From Isoetes taiwanensis (taxonomy: Eukaryota > Streptophyta > Lycopodiopsida > Isoetales > Isoetaceae): 64,000 bases of DNA. Shown here piece by piece: positions 33,920-46,305 of the stretch (positions are counted from its first letter, which is position 1; each line of letters begins with the position of its first letter). Made by a program: the position numbers and the translations under genes. The stretch spans positions 3,335,867 to 3,399,866 of the forward strand of contig JAJEKV010000080.1 of assembly GCA_021234155.1 (NCBI GenBank), read 5' to 3'. The notes beneath the pieces were generated by a model, which saw only the letters and a program-made list of their open reading frames with translations, was not told the DNA's origin and made no database searches.

Positions 33920-35556
33920 TGTGACGTTCCAGGGGAATATACGCTATGAATACGTATATTCCTGGACCCGTCACTATACAAGTCTATCTTCATAGCCTTG
34001 TATACCATAGATCGTGGCACTAGGGGGCATGACTAAGTTATTCATATAACTTAGCCAACCTTAGGTTAAGACCATTTTCCACGTGGCCTTAACCTATTGG
34101 GCACCCGCCACACGGACTTACCCTATTGGAGCCGTGGCATAACATGTGAACCCTAACCTATAAAGGCCTAAACCCTAACCCTAGGCCTTCTTTTCCGCTC
34201 CAACAAATCGGGAACCTTCAAGGCCGAACTTCCTCCCGCCGAGAACCGCCTGCCGTGGGTACGGCATAGCGTGGCAGCCTCCAGAGCGTGAGTGCATCAG
34301 CAGGAGTGGGAGCTACCTCGAACACCTTGAAGATCATGGAGACGCCAGGATTGGGAGGGAGTGCATCAGAGCGTGTATGTAGGGTGGTAAGTTGTGATAG
34401 CTCATCCGGAATTAGCATTCCGGATGTGCTAGTATCTTGTATCTAGAGTAGAGCCATCCTAGAACTCAGATTCAACATCTTGAACCCTAATCAATGAACC
34501 CTAACCATTAGTTAGCTTGTATGATTAGGTTAAGATGTTCTTCTTATGATCATTCTTAGGATATGATGATTATGTGATGTTGGTTGATCATGTTTGCTCC
34601 TCTTGTATTGGGAAGGGGGGTAGAGACCTAGGGCCATATGTAGTATGCTCCTAGAGTAGATCCCTTAGTTCCTATTAGATGCGGCCTGTGCATAGGAGCC
34701 CACCAGGCTATCGAGGCTATGATATGACTCAGCACCCCATAACGGGGCTAGAGGGAATGTGGAGGGAGGATCCTAGCAGAGTGGGGCTTCGGGGATCCCA
34801 TAGTGGGCTAGGCTTATGGTCGGTCACCCAGGTGGGCCGAGCATGGGTCCAACACCTCCTGGGGGCAATGGTGTCGCCTCGCCCTCTTGAGAGCTGCAAG
34901 TGTTGGCTTGGCTCGTTTTGGGGGTTAAAGTCGGCACGAATGTCGGTGTCGCCCGCGATTCTCTAGCCGCCCGCGGAACCTCTAGACCCCGGGAAGGGGA
35001 GATGCAACCCTTCCTGCCTCATCGGACCAGGGAGATGCAACCTGGAGTAGTCCCGATGGGTGATGCCATGGGATTGCGTATCCGGAAGGCTAGAGTCATG
35101 CGAGCCTGATTTAGCCATATCCGGGCAAAGGCCAATGCCTGAGGGGGGATGGAGTGGTCAACCCTAGCCATTGTCTTATGCCAGCCCTCGCCGGTGTTAT
35201 GACTCTGCCCTGCGCTCTATCTTGAGACCTATCCGGTCAGCCTACCTCCTTATGAGTCGAGCCATGGGTAGGAGCTCTTATGTTTTATGGTTTATGATTA
35301 TCTTCTTTGCTCATGTGGATATGTGATGGACTACCCTTCGAGGTAGTATGTTGTATTGTTATTGCTAGTTCTCGGCGTTGTTTATGCTTCGGCCGTGATA
35401 GGAGCCCATAGGGGAAGGGCGGCGCCAAAGACACCTTAAGTGTCCCCTTTCCGCACTACGGGAGTTCCATAGTGAGGATAGACGGAGGGCCCGGCGGTTG
35501 TTGAGCCGGACGGGGTTTCTGCCGAAAGTGGGCCCGTATGTTTAGCGGGCGTCACA
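33920..35556 (+). repeat. 5' LTR of element B
   Basis: It pairs with 43,695-45,339. It holds a perfect 9-bp hairpin (34,033-34,041 with 34,046-34,054), a TATA box TATAAAG (34,159-34,165), and a telobox-like AAACCCTAACCCTAG (34,170-34,184). Differences from the 3' LTR cluster in GC-rich words (34,215-34,330 against 43,985-44,110). Confidence 0.9.
34159..34184 (+). promoter_or_regulatory. LTR TATA box followed by telobox-like motif
   Basis: TATAAAG (34,159) is followed six bases later by AAACCCTAACCCTAG. The pair is kept in the B 3' LTR (43,933-43,958) and in the Y LTR (32,534-32,559). In plants AAACCCTAA (telobox) is a known binding motif in promoters; its action here is inference. Confidence 0.55.
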
Positions 35557-37100
35557 ATGGTATCGAGCAATGTTCTTGGTTGACCAAGAGCTAGCAATCG
35601 ACCATATCCCGAATAGGTAGACTAACTGGCCTAGCTATGGAATGGAATGAGAATTCCAGTCTTGAACCACAAAATATGGGAGAATTTTTTCCCCATTAGC
35701 AGGGTCGTAATTAGATTAAGTATAGTCTAAGTGGTAGAAATAATATAGTCAAAAGAAACCTTCTAGTAAATTTGAGCTCAAGTTGTTCATGAACCGCACC
35801 TTCCAAGCAAAATTGAAGCGAGAAATCGCCAAAAGAAAGCTTGAAAGAAATGGCGTGAAATGACCACTACTTGGCCCAAAAAGGAATTAGGAAATTTTGA
35901 GAAATAGTTAAGTGATTAGGGGAAGTACCTTAATTATTAACCCATAGTTATAATAAATTTACTCTTAAGAAAAAGTAGCTAATAAACCTATGGAAACACC
36001 TCTACTCCCTAGAAGTTTCCAAATGGTAGCTTGAACCTCTCCCCTTACCCTTGTAAAGTTTAATTAGAAGCTAACCCGAGGAGCCGTGAAGAGTGTCCAC
36101 CGAATCCAACAAAATTTACTTCCAGATCGATCCAAAGGAGCCAAGATAGAGGCAAGATCGCCCAAGAGGCCACCATCGGGGAAGCTAAGTTGTTAGGAGG
36201 ACCAAACAAGTAGCTAGGAAGGTTGAGGCTCCAGCCTGCAACGAACGTTGAAGCACTCACCGTCGGCGGCGACAAAGCAAATTCGCGGAGGCCCTCGCGA
36301 CCTGGGCCGGACTTTACCTAACTTGGCCACCAAGCTCTTGGATGAATCGTTCCCCCGTGAGAGAGCAACCCCAAGAACAGGGAGCAACCCCAGCCCACGT
36401 GAACAAAGAGCAAGGGGAGCGAGCAACCAATGCGAAGAAAAAGCTTAACAAAGAGGCGGAAGCTAGGCGTAGGGGAGAGCATGGTTATCGAGAACCACAA
36501 ACGGACGAATCGCAGGAGGATGAGCACGAGGAGGAAGGACCACACCAACAAAGAGGAGGGCGCAAGGGGCTAAAGAAGAAGAGGAGGAGGAGGTCAAGAA
36601 TGACGCGACCTATGCTCGAAAACCATATCCAATGAAGTCCAAGGAGGGCAACATCAAATAGAAGCTACTTAAAGCTCAAGCAAGATATGGAGCACGAGAA
36701 GAAGAAGGCAAGATGCAAGAATTATCTCCGCCAATGGATCTAACAAGGTAGCAAATTGTGGTCGAAAAAGCTAGCCTCCACCACCACGACTCGATTTTTC
36801 GAAGAAGGTTCGCCATGGGCCAAATACCAAAGATAGTAGAGTCGCCTTAATATTCGACATTACCAACCCGGCAGTCGAGTCCGAATCCGAAACTCTCTTT
36901 CGAAAAGTGCCTACATCAAAGGTCTATTGAGGAGTTCAAGATGGGCCGCGACTATTGAACCACATCAACGATGGCGGGGATCTTGCCGAAGCGGCCAAAG
37001 CCGAGGAGGCCAAGACCCGCACCATTCATGCCGGGAGGATGACCATTATGCTCAAGAGCATGAACCTAGCCGAAGGGAGGATTAGAAAAAAAAAAATCAA
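35557..37100 (+). pseudogene. Element B leader and gag N-terminal region (decayed)
   Basis: After the primer site there is non-coding leader to about 36,240. From 36,342 an open stretch is Glu/Lys/Arg-rich and low-complexity (repeated EE, KKK and RRR runs), resembling the charged N-terminus of chromovirus gag. Further gag-like fragments follow to 37,080, ending in a poly(A) run (37,086-37,096). No capsid core is readable. Confidence 0.4.
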
Positions 37101-38520
37101 ATTTAGGAATCTTTGAATAAGATTTTGAACTTGTATGTATATATGTTCCTAGAATTAATGGTTGTATGTATATATATGGAGTCAAAGTCAACTTCGGGTT
37201 GGATCGCGAAAGGCCTCGCCGCGTCAGAAACGCAGGCCTCATTTTTGCGAAAGCAACCCGGTTTACCTAAAAAAAAAAAAAAAGTCAAAGTCGACTTCGA
37301 TCGCGGCATCAAAACCCCTCCGCGCCGACGAGAGCCATTTTTTGACGCCACCCGATTCGGCATTCTGACATTAATAGGTGTCCAATTTGAGTAACAAAAG
37401 TTGCTAGTTAGGTTAGAATCATGCTGGAAAGTCATGTTAGGATTTTTAAATTCCCAAAAACCCTTCATAGAAATAGAAATGACCCGAAACCCGTGCGATC
37501 GCAAGAAATCCCCCCTCTGGCCCCGGACCTTAGGAGCCATTTCAAGGCGATGCCACCCGATTTCGCCCAATTTTGCCCAAATTGACCAATTTTGACCCAA
37601 CAAACGGTCATGTAGTATTTCTTGCTTTGCTTTGTTTAGAATTGCACTTCATGGTAGCTCATTTGGACAACCATGGCCATAGATTCGAAGTCTGCCCCAT
37701 CAAGAACCTTTGTGCACGGAACCGAGGTACCCTAGTCTATAAAAAGGGGCCCTCATTTGTCATTTTTCTCCCCATCGAATCGCTCTCGGCTCCTTTGGCG
37801 ATTTTCTAGCCTTTGCTTAATCCCCAGCAGCCCATTTTTCATAGCTATCTCTGCTCAATGGCACCATCAAGCTTTGTTAGATGGTACAGTGAGGCCAATC
37901 ACATCCGTGATTTCCCTGCCGAGCAAGCCTTCCATGTCTTTGATCATCTCTTTGATCTCCATGCCATTTTGACTAGAACTCCCTATTACACCGACATCAT
38001 TTGCCAATATGACCAAGCCTTAGAGTTAAAACCAAGATCCTTAAGCTAGATAGAGACGGCATCTGCACTCATCACAGCTTAGTTGTCGCTCTTATCTTGC
38101 TAAGTGTCTTCTTGTCTACATATAGGTAGTATAATTAAACCTTTTCCTTAGAAACCCAGCTAGTTGCCAAGGCCTTAAAAATTGTTGTCACACATTGGTA
38201 GGATACACCAACACACGTTATAGGTGCACTATCATCAAGTGTCTTCAGCCATGCCTTGTATCATAGATAATTGTCTAGGAATTAATTCTATCTAAGTAAT
38301 TCAATCTAGCACACCAAGTACACCCAGTGAATGAGTCTCCTTCTACCACCCCATAACAGTAAATAAGTACCTTTCTCAGTGCCTAGTAAAGTGTCAAGTG
38401 GGTCAATTGAGGGAGAGTGGATAAAGGCATAAAAATAGGGTTTGTAGAGTTAGTAGATATAAGTAATTGTTCTTGTGGTAGTATTAGTTACTTTGTGCTT
38501 AGGGCAGTAAAATAGGTCAG
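37101..38520. other. Unassigned segment inside element B with a promoter-like TATA box
   Basis: This 1.4-kb stretch shows no gypsy protein. It has a strong TATA box (TATAAAAAG, 37,738-37,746) about 110 bp before an ATG at 37,858 that opens a 63-residue frame (MAPSSFVRWYSEANHIRDFP and on, stop at 38,049). The protein is not recognised. It could be a solo LTR or another insertion; no terminal repeats or target duplication were found. Confidence 0.3.
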
Positions 38521-41300
38521 GAGAACCTTCGTTGCGGATCCTCGAGCCTCGACGGTGGAGCCACTCGACAACATCAACGAATTGAAAGCAGAGGGCAAAC
38601 TTATGGAGGAAACTTCAGCAAATCAAAGGCCAAGAGGCTGTACAGGGAAGCCCGAACACAAATAATAAAGAAGAGGCCAAAGGAAGGACGATTGCGACAT
38701 CAAAAATAGACATAAGACTTGCCAAGAGGGCTATGCAACAACCAATGGGCATCGTGGCACTTATGAAATTGATGACATTAGGGGAGGAACACCTCCTAGT
38801 CAAGGATACTCTTCAAGTGCCATATTGTCTCGAGGAACGGCCTCACATTGAGGACTAATGTCACGGCTACGCCACCAACAAGTAGACTTCATCGACTTAT
38901 GATATCAAGAGCCCTAAAGGAGGAGACGGGACATACCTCCTCGGAAGGGAAATTATCATAGGTATCCAGGCCATAGTAGTATCAGATTTGGACTTCAAGC
39001 AAACATGCTTGACTAAGGAGGTACTACAAGCCAGCAAGGGTGGGCTTCTCAAGAATAGGAATATGGCAAACTGCAACAAACTTCTTCCTCGTCAGCCCGA
39101 TACGTCAGAGCAGCTGCATCAACCTCGACAGCACCATATCAAGATCACGACAATCTTCTACCTTAGAGATTGGAGGTCAAGCACCATCAAGAAGAGGCAT
39201 CATGAGGGACCAAATATTAGCATTATTAATTGATCAGTCAAGAATAGTCCTTGCAGATAGATGCACACAAACTCCTCTCAGCAAGAGAAGTTGCACAGTT
39301 AGAAGTGGTAAAGTACTCAACATTGTCATCAGCCTTATAACAACAGCATGCCCTACCAGCAAGACGAAGAATAGTATCGACAAGGTCAAACACAACAACA
39401 TCAATTCAGGAGTTAGAAGAATCATTCTCAAATCTCACGACCTTCAAGGCAGATGAGTCAAACACGAAAGATTCGACACGGTGGTGAACATTACCTTCAA
39501 GCCTCTGGGATGCAACACCGAGCGTTATGTTATCTACATCAGCAAGTCCATTAAGAGGGATAATGTTAATGAAGGTAATCAGCATCAACATTAAGGACGA
39601 GCAGAGTCAGAATATGTTCAACGAAAAGAAGCAGAGCACTCGAATCATCATACAACAACTCCAAGGATACCAGATTCTTTTCAACAAATTATGGATCATC
39701 GCCTTGCTACTCCAACGACTAATGACTATACCAGCTTTGAGCAAGCTAGAGCACCTATCAGATAGTTGAGCTTCTTAGAATTATGGGTGATAACATCCAT
39801 GATGGGATGGGGACGAAATTTCGAGTAGATTTTTTTTGTCTTTTCCTTTAGAAAGATGGACCCAAGAATGGAGCAAAGCTTCAAGTATTGGGAAGAAAAT
39901 GTATGGAGTACAATAATTGTATACATTGCTGGCAGATATCCAACATATTGGAACCTCTTCGTGAGCTTGATCACCTCGCTAAGAAGGATTCAATAGAAGG
40001 ATAACCGTCGACCATGTATATGACGAGTACTTCCGCAGCATAAGGAATAATCCGACCAAATGAAGGGAAGCAATCTAATAAGTCCGGCCAACTTCTTAGA
40101 TGGCATCAACTCAAAGGTGGGGCTATTTCAAGAGGGCAATAATTAAGAAAGGGTAGATCCTAGAGTATAGATTAGATCTAAAACAAGAATAATTATCTAA
40201 TCATATAGTTTTCTATATGTGCCCAAAAGTAATGTCATGCTGACTAACTTGTGGCCATAGGATTTATGTAAGTAGTTCTTTAACTTGTAATTTTGCACCT
40301 CCTAGATGACGGACATCTTTAAGAGCAAGACTCTTAAGTCTAAATCTAGGCCAGTAATTAAGCCAAGGCCAAGTAATTAGCAGCACCAACGGAACAAGAG
40401 TCAAGTTCGACATCAACCTTAAGCGAAGCAAAGTAGAGCATCGGCACCAACTCATGTACATTGGCAACTATGACCTCATAATAAGCAGGCAATATTAAAG
40501 CTGGCTAAGGCAATAATTGATTATCATAAGCAAGAGATACTTATCCCAGCACCAAAGAGCAAGTACCTTATAATTTAAGTTAAGGAAGTAATTCCAATCG
40601 TGCAACGCATGTCAGTAAAGCAATTACTTAAGTACATCATGAGGAATGAGGTCGTACATAAGCTACAAGTTGTCGACCCTGACTACAAGAGTAAGAAGGA
40701 AGATGCTACTTCAAAACAGTTGCCTCGGCCAATTTCTAAGTTAATCAAGAAGTCCCATGATATATCTCCAGGTGAAATTTGAGAGCTTTTGCTCTATAGA
40801 GGCATAGAGTCTGAAATCACTCTTCAGACCGGAGGCAGAGCCCATCAAGAAGGCTCTTTATAGAATCAAGACTTCGAAGAAGCAGAGCTCAAGAAGCGGC
40901 TTGTAGGAGTTGATCAACTTGGGGATCCTTTCGCCAAGATGGAAGTCTAAAGATGTATATCAACCATGGGCAGCTCAACAAGCAACGACATAATGGATCA
41001 GCCCAAAAGCGAGATTCTTCTACAAAATCGACTTAAGCTCGGGCAATCAGCAAATAAGGATGAAGGGGAAGATAATTATAAGACTCCTTCTGAACTTGGT
41101 ATGAGCACTATCATTTCACAGTGATGCCCTAAGTCTATGGAATGCTCCATCAACTAGTATGCATTTGAGGACGACATCTTCGAAGATTCCTTGGATGATT
41201 GCTTCATCAATTCTCTTCGACGACATCGTGATCTACAAAGACAAATCAATGGAAGAGCATGCAGCCGTGGAGTGTTAAGACGCCGCCACTCATTGGCAAG
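38520..41300 (+). pseudogene. Element B gag-protease-RT remnants
   Basis: Short pieces in shifting frames recall gypsy protease (around 40,445-40,490, a GNYDLII stretch) and RT (around 40,770-41,130: SPGEIxELLLYRGIE, EAELKKRL, then a KIDLSSGNQQIRMK segment equal to [14 protein letters not shown]). Too many indels and stops remain for any enzyme. RT after about 41,280 and RNase H are not seen. Confidence 0.5.
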
Positions 41301-41559
41301 CTTTTGAAGCAGCAAAGTTGCAATGCCATCTCCCACTTGGAAAGTTTAATTCGCAAGAAGAAGAAGAAGCCATCTTCCCAACATGGAGTTCAGGCACATG
41401 ATGGGCTAGTCCTTACAAGAGTGCAAGAACGGATTAAGAAAGAGAAACCTTCAAATATTTTAAAAGGAAGGTAATCTTTAATATTAAAGAACAACTATAC
41501 TCAAAGCATATAAGGAGTAAGAAAATTTTCCGGGACACCATAATAGCCCTATTTTCGGC

Positions 41560-42840
41560 CATGCAAAATTTATAAGGCCTACTTCAAGATTAGAAGTAGC
41601 TATGTCTGGCCAGGTATGAAGAAGCAGATAATCAGACATAGCCAAGAATGTGTCAGTGGCATCAGCAGACAAGGGCGCAACAACTTCGAATTTTAGGAGT
41701 TTTGGAACCTTGGGCGGTGCCAGACGCCAAGTGGGAAGTCTTCAGCATGGGTTTTATAGTTGGCCTTCCAAGGACAACAAGAAGCTTTGAAGCCTTGATG
41801 GTTGTGGTATATAGTTTATCAAAAGGGCACATACTTGCCATGCCACACCATAGACACCGCCTTGGACCTAGCCGTGTGGTCTAAATAAGAGTTCTTTTAG
41901 GTCGCATGGAAAGGCGTGTCCATCATCACCAATAGAGATCCGAAGTTTTTTTAGCGACGTTTAGCAAGACTTCTTCAACACGAGCTGCACCAACTTGTTG
42001 ATGAGTTTTCCTTATCAATTGCAGTCAAATCGGCAAAGGGACCGCACCAACACAAATTTGGAGAGCACGTTGAGAAACTATGATTGGAACAAGTAATCCA
42101 AATGGGCCGAAAGTACATCGGTCGGTCAATTACGTACAATAATATGAAGCAAGAGTCATCGAAGATGTCTCCCCCATGATCAGTTACAGTTATCAATGCT
42201 TGACCCTAGTTATGTGGCATAATCTAGTGCCCAAGGTGGAAAGTTTCTCAACAAACGACAGCAAATATGCAGTAGCTTTTGGTAGAAGTGCGAGAATATC
42301 TTCAACAAAGATGGGCACATCCGAAGTGTCTAGCAGCCTAGACATAAAACTCCTCGGGAGTTGTCTTGTTGTGAGAGATAAAGTTTGGCTCAAGTTAAGG
42401 TTAAGCAAGGGAAGCTTCGTGATCGGCAATTGTAAGAAGAAGCCTCTAGGTGGGCCGGGTCCCGCTCACGATCTTAGAGAAGAATGGGCTCTCAAGCCTA
42501 CAAGTTGGATCTCTTGGCCCACCTTAAGGTCTTCCATGTGAGTTTATTGAAAAGGCACGATCCTAAACCTAAGGAGGTTTTGGCTACTCCAACTTTGTTG
42601 GAAATGACGAGGAGGATCAAGTTGAAATTGTGCCTGAATTGCTTCTTGATAAGTCATTCAAGAGGACTAGGTGCTCTCAATTCCTCCAAAGATTTGGTCA
42701 TGTGGAAGCACTTGGCCGTGGAAGGCGGACATGGGTATTGAAGCAGGATTTGGAGAAGCAATACCCGTGAGTTATGAAGGAGTTTGATGGGCGAAGTCGC
42801 TCCGAACTAATCGACGCCGACTTGCCGTGAGGTTAGCTTA
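41560..42840 (+). pseudogene. Element B integrase and chromodomain remnants
   Basis: The integrase is traceable in broken frames: a zinc-finger end, then LGVLEPWAVPDAKWEVFSMG and FIVGLPRTTRSFEALMVVV (the first catalytic Asp reads Gly), and a SYQCLT...MWHN segment near 42,180. The C-terminal stretch 42,484-42,780 gives HVSLLKRHDPKPKEVLATPT and chromodomain pieces (DLVMWKHLAVE, DLEKQYP). It is closely related to Y (30,343-31,320). Confidence 0.65.
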
Positions 42841-42904
42841 GTATGTTTCTTAGTTAGCCTTAAGTTCGCTCATGTATTCTAGTTAGTAGAGTGCATGTGC
42901 CAGA

Positions 42905-43290
42905 ATCTTGGAACGTGTGGGCTTATGATGGGATACGCCTTTTAAGGCATTCTCTAGGGCCAACACGCACTAAGAGGAGGCGCATGACCATTAGGGTCAT
43001 GTGAGTGAGGAATGAGGCATGGTGGGCGATGATGGGACATCGACGGATGCTCTCTATGCCGCGATGCGGGTATGCACACCGGGGCCGTAGGAGGGTCATG
43101 GTGAAGGTTAAAGTGATCATGCGCGATGATGGGATCGTGAGACGCTCCCTAGCTTAAAACCCTTGGGGCATGATGCACGGGGTGTACTCGACCGGGGATC
43201 GGAAACAAGGTAGCACTTGATCATGGGCGATGATAGGATCATCTTAAATGGTCCTTAAGCTCAAATCCTTATGGGGCCATGATCGAAAGT
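42905..43290 (+). repeat. Tandem repeat in the 3' untranslated region of element B
   Basis: This is the same diverged roughly 100-bp unit as at 31,395-31,870, in about three to four copies, again between chromodomain and 3' LTR. Confidence 0.6.
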
Positions 43291-43694
43291 GCAAGGTAGT
43301 AGGGTAACCTTGAGCTAGTAGTTCGCTCAAGGAGGTAGGTAAGGGGGTGGTCCCCTAAAACCACAAATTTATTAATTAAACTAACGAATGTGCTCCTTGT
43401 GCAAGCAAGTAAGAGGTGGGCATCCGTGAGGGGCGACACGAGAGGATAGGGGAGCCATAATTTAGATTATGAACCCTAATAACTCTTATAGTAATATTTC
43501 CTAATTATTATAAGAAGTAACTTGTTAAGGTTGTATAATTTTGTATAAGTACAAATATAGCCTAAATTTTGACAAGTAACTTTTAATTGACCGTTTAAAT
43601 TCAATTAAAGAGTATGTTATGTTGTTTTGCAGGCATAAGGTAGGTTAGTCACCTTAGCGCAATGTCGAGGACAGCATTGTCCTGTTGGGGAGAA

Positions 43695-45339
43695 TGTGAC
43701 GTTCTGGGGAATATACGCTATGAATACGATATTCCTCGACCCTCACTATACAAGTCTATCTTCATAGCCTTGTATACCATAGATCGTGGCACTAGGGGGC
43801 ATGACTAAGTTATTCATATAACTTAGCCAACCTTAGGTTAAGACCATTTTCCACGTGGCCTTAACCTATTGGGCACCCGCCACACGGACTTACCCTATTG
43901 GAGCCACGTGGCATAACATGTGAACCCTAACCTATAAAGGCCTAAACCCTAACCCTAGGCCTTCTTTCTCGGCTCCAACGAACGGGAACCTTCCGGCGAA
44001 ACTCCGCTTCGAGAACCGCCTCGGCCGTGGCACGGCATAGCGCGGGCAGCCTCCGAGAGCGTGGAGTGCATCGCCAGGAGTGGGAGCTACCGAACACCTT
44101 GAAGATCATGGAGACGCCGTGGATTGGGAGGGAGTGCATCAGGAGCAGGTATGTAGGGTAGTAGTTAGATAGCTCATCCGGAATTAGCATTCCGGATGTG
44201 CTAGTATCTTGTATCTAGAGTAGAGCCATCCTAGAACTCAGATTCAACATCTTGAACCCTAATCAATGAACCCTAACCATTAGTTAGATTGTATGATTAG
44301 GTTAAGATGTTCTTCTTATGATCATTCTTAGGATATGATGATTATGTGATGTTGGTTGATCATTTTGCTCCTCTTGTATTGGGAAGGGGGGGGTAGAGAC
44401 CTAGGGCCATATGTAGTATGCTCCTAGAGTAGATCCCTTAGTTCCTATTAGATGCGGCCTGTGCATAGGAGCCCACCGTGCTATCGAGGCTATGATATGA
44501 CTCAAAGACCCCATAACGGGCTAGAGGGAATGTGGAGGGAGGATCCCCGCCGAGTGGGGGCTTCGGGGATCCCATAGTGGGCTAGGCTTATGGTCGGTCA
44601 TCGTGTGGGCCGAGCATGGGTCCAACACCTCACAGGGCAATGATGTCGCCTCGCCTCTTGAGAGCTGCAAGTGTTGGCTTGGCTCTCGTTTTGGGGGTTA
44701 AGTCGGGTGCGAATGTCGTGTGTCGCCACGATTCTCTAGCGCCACGGAACCTCTAGACCCCGGGAAGGGAGATGCAACCCTTCCCTGCCTCATCGGACCG
44801 TGGGAGATGCAACCCGAGTAGTCCCGATGGGTGATGCCATGGGATTGCATGATCAGGAAGGCTAGAGTCATGCCGAGCCTGATTTAGCCCATCCGCAAAG
44901 TATGCACGGGAGGGGCGGATGGAGTGGTCAACCCTAGCCATTGTCTTATGCCCAGCCCACCGCCAAAGTGTTATGACTTCGGTTCTGCTCTATCTTGAGA
45001 CCTATCCGGTCGGCCTACCTCCTTATGAGTCGAGCCATGGGTAGGAGCTCTCATGTTTTATGGTTTATGATTATCTTCTTTGCTCATGTGGATATGTGAT
45101 GGACTACCCTTCGAGGTAGTATGTTGTATTGTTATTGCTAGTTCTGACGTTGTTTATGCTTCCACTGTGATAGGAGCCCATAGGGGAAGGGCGCGAAGAC
45201 ACCTTTCGTGTCCCCTTCCGCACCTACGGGAGTTCCATAGTGCGGGATAGACGGAGGGCCTGTGCGGTTGTTGAGCCGGACGGGGGATTTCCTGCCGAGT
45301 GTACGGCCGGGCGCCGTATGTTTAGCAGGGAGCGTCACA
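43695..45339 (+). repeat. 3' LTR of element B
   Basis: Direct repeat of 33,920-35,556, preceded by a purine tract at 43,682-43,694 and followed by TCCTC. It keeps the hairpin, TATA box and telobox-like motif. Confidence 0.9.
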
Positions 45340-45344
45340 TCCTC

Positions 45345-46305
45345 CAATTGCTGCATATCAATAATATGAGGGTGTGCCAACAACTCTTGCTTAACCAATC
45401 TCAACTGAGTTCTTTTCTCTTTTTAATTTCAGAGCTCAATTCCTACCTCACATTTTAGTCTACTCTTTCATTAAATTGGGCTTTTTAACCCAAGATTTTA
45501 TACTGAACACAAATTGTGTACAGGGTTTGCAAAATGCCTCTTTCGCCAAGCAGGATGTAAGGAACATTTCCAGTCTTCCCAGTTGTGGGAAATTTCAAAT
45601 ATCAGACTTTGAAGAACATGATCGGAGTGTGAGAAGGCCAGATACCCTTAAACATATCATTTGTCCATAAAACAAAAAGATTTATTAGCCATGTAGAATG
45701 TCTAACAAGCAATATACTGGATCCTAGCTCTTTTGGTTATTCGACCATGAAAAAGCAGCATTAGAGGGCGGAATAAGAGCAAGCCCAATATTATTTAGCA
45801 AAGAGTTCCAGGTAGAGTGCTCTGTGTCTGATAAATTTCTACGCAACCCAATCTTCCGATTCCACGCATCGATCATGTTCAAATCTCCCCCAAGGATCCA
45901 ATTATCAATAACATTCACCAGTTGACTAATGTAGCATTCAATTTCTTCCCACATGATAGTTCTTTATGCAGGCTTATTTGATGCATAAATGTTATCATTC
46001 CCCACTTACAATCACTACCTTCAAACATGACTGCTTGCAAGTAGCCAATCCTTCTTGCATATTGAGAATTTTGCACAAGACCTCTCCAAAGTATACTGGT
46101 GGCCCCTTTGGTTCCTCTGGCCGCACAACTAAAGGAAGTGTAATCGTTTCCTATCCATTTGCCAATTGATCTTGCCTTAATATCCGACAGGCGATGCTCC
46201 TATATGAGCACAATGTCTGCTTCTATGGATCGGATAGTAGTTAATACCCTACCACACTTTAGAGCACCTTTTACTCTTCCAAGGTTCCAAGATATGATTT
46301 TCATG
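45345..46305 (-). pseudogene. LINE endonuclease (L1-type), minus strand
   Basis: Read on the minus strand from 46,305 it begins MKIISWNLGRVKGALK and DIVLI, the normal start of a plant L1 apurinic-type endonuclease. ILGGDLNMID follows near 45,895 and the SDH-containing end near 45,640. The linker to the RT begins by 45,404 and is cut by element B at 45,344. It would nick target DNA to prime reverse transcription. Stops and frame changes break it. The RT itself is not in the window. Confidence 0.7.

Larger units (their letters stand above)
33920..45339 (+). mobile_element. Element B: decayed Ty3/gypsy chromovirus
   Basis: LTRs of 1,637 bp (33,920-35,556) and 1,645 bp (43,695-45,339) begin TGTGACGTTC and end CGTCACA. 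TCCTC flanks both sides exactly (33,915-33,919; 45,340-45,344). A degenerate initiator-Met primer site lies at 35,558 (TGGTATCGAGC, one A missing), and a purine tract (GTTGGGGAGAA) lies before the 3' LTR. The interior has chromovirus order but is heavily broken; the RT end and RNase H appear deleted near 41,280-41,560. LTRs are far better preserved than the coding part. Confidence 0.9.

Noticed and set aside
34170-34184. Interstitial telomere array
   Set aside because: Only two CCCTAA-like units, at a fixed LTR position; better described as a telobox-like promoter motif.
33757-45404. A host-gene exon interrupted by element B, with a GT donor near 33,784
   Set aside because: The joined frame has the form of an L1-type linker (KTKWxxExDxxNS), and the sequence above 45,430 on the same strand is LINE endonuclease, so it is LINE and not a host exon.
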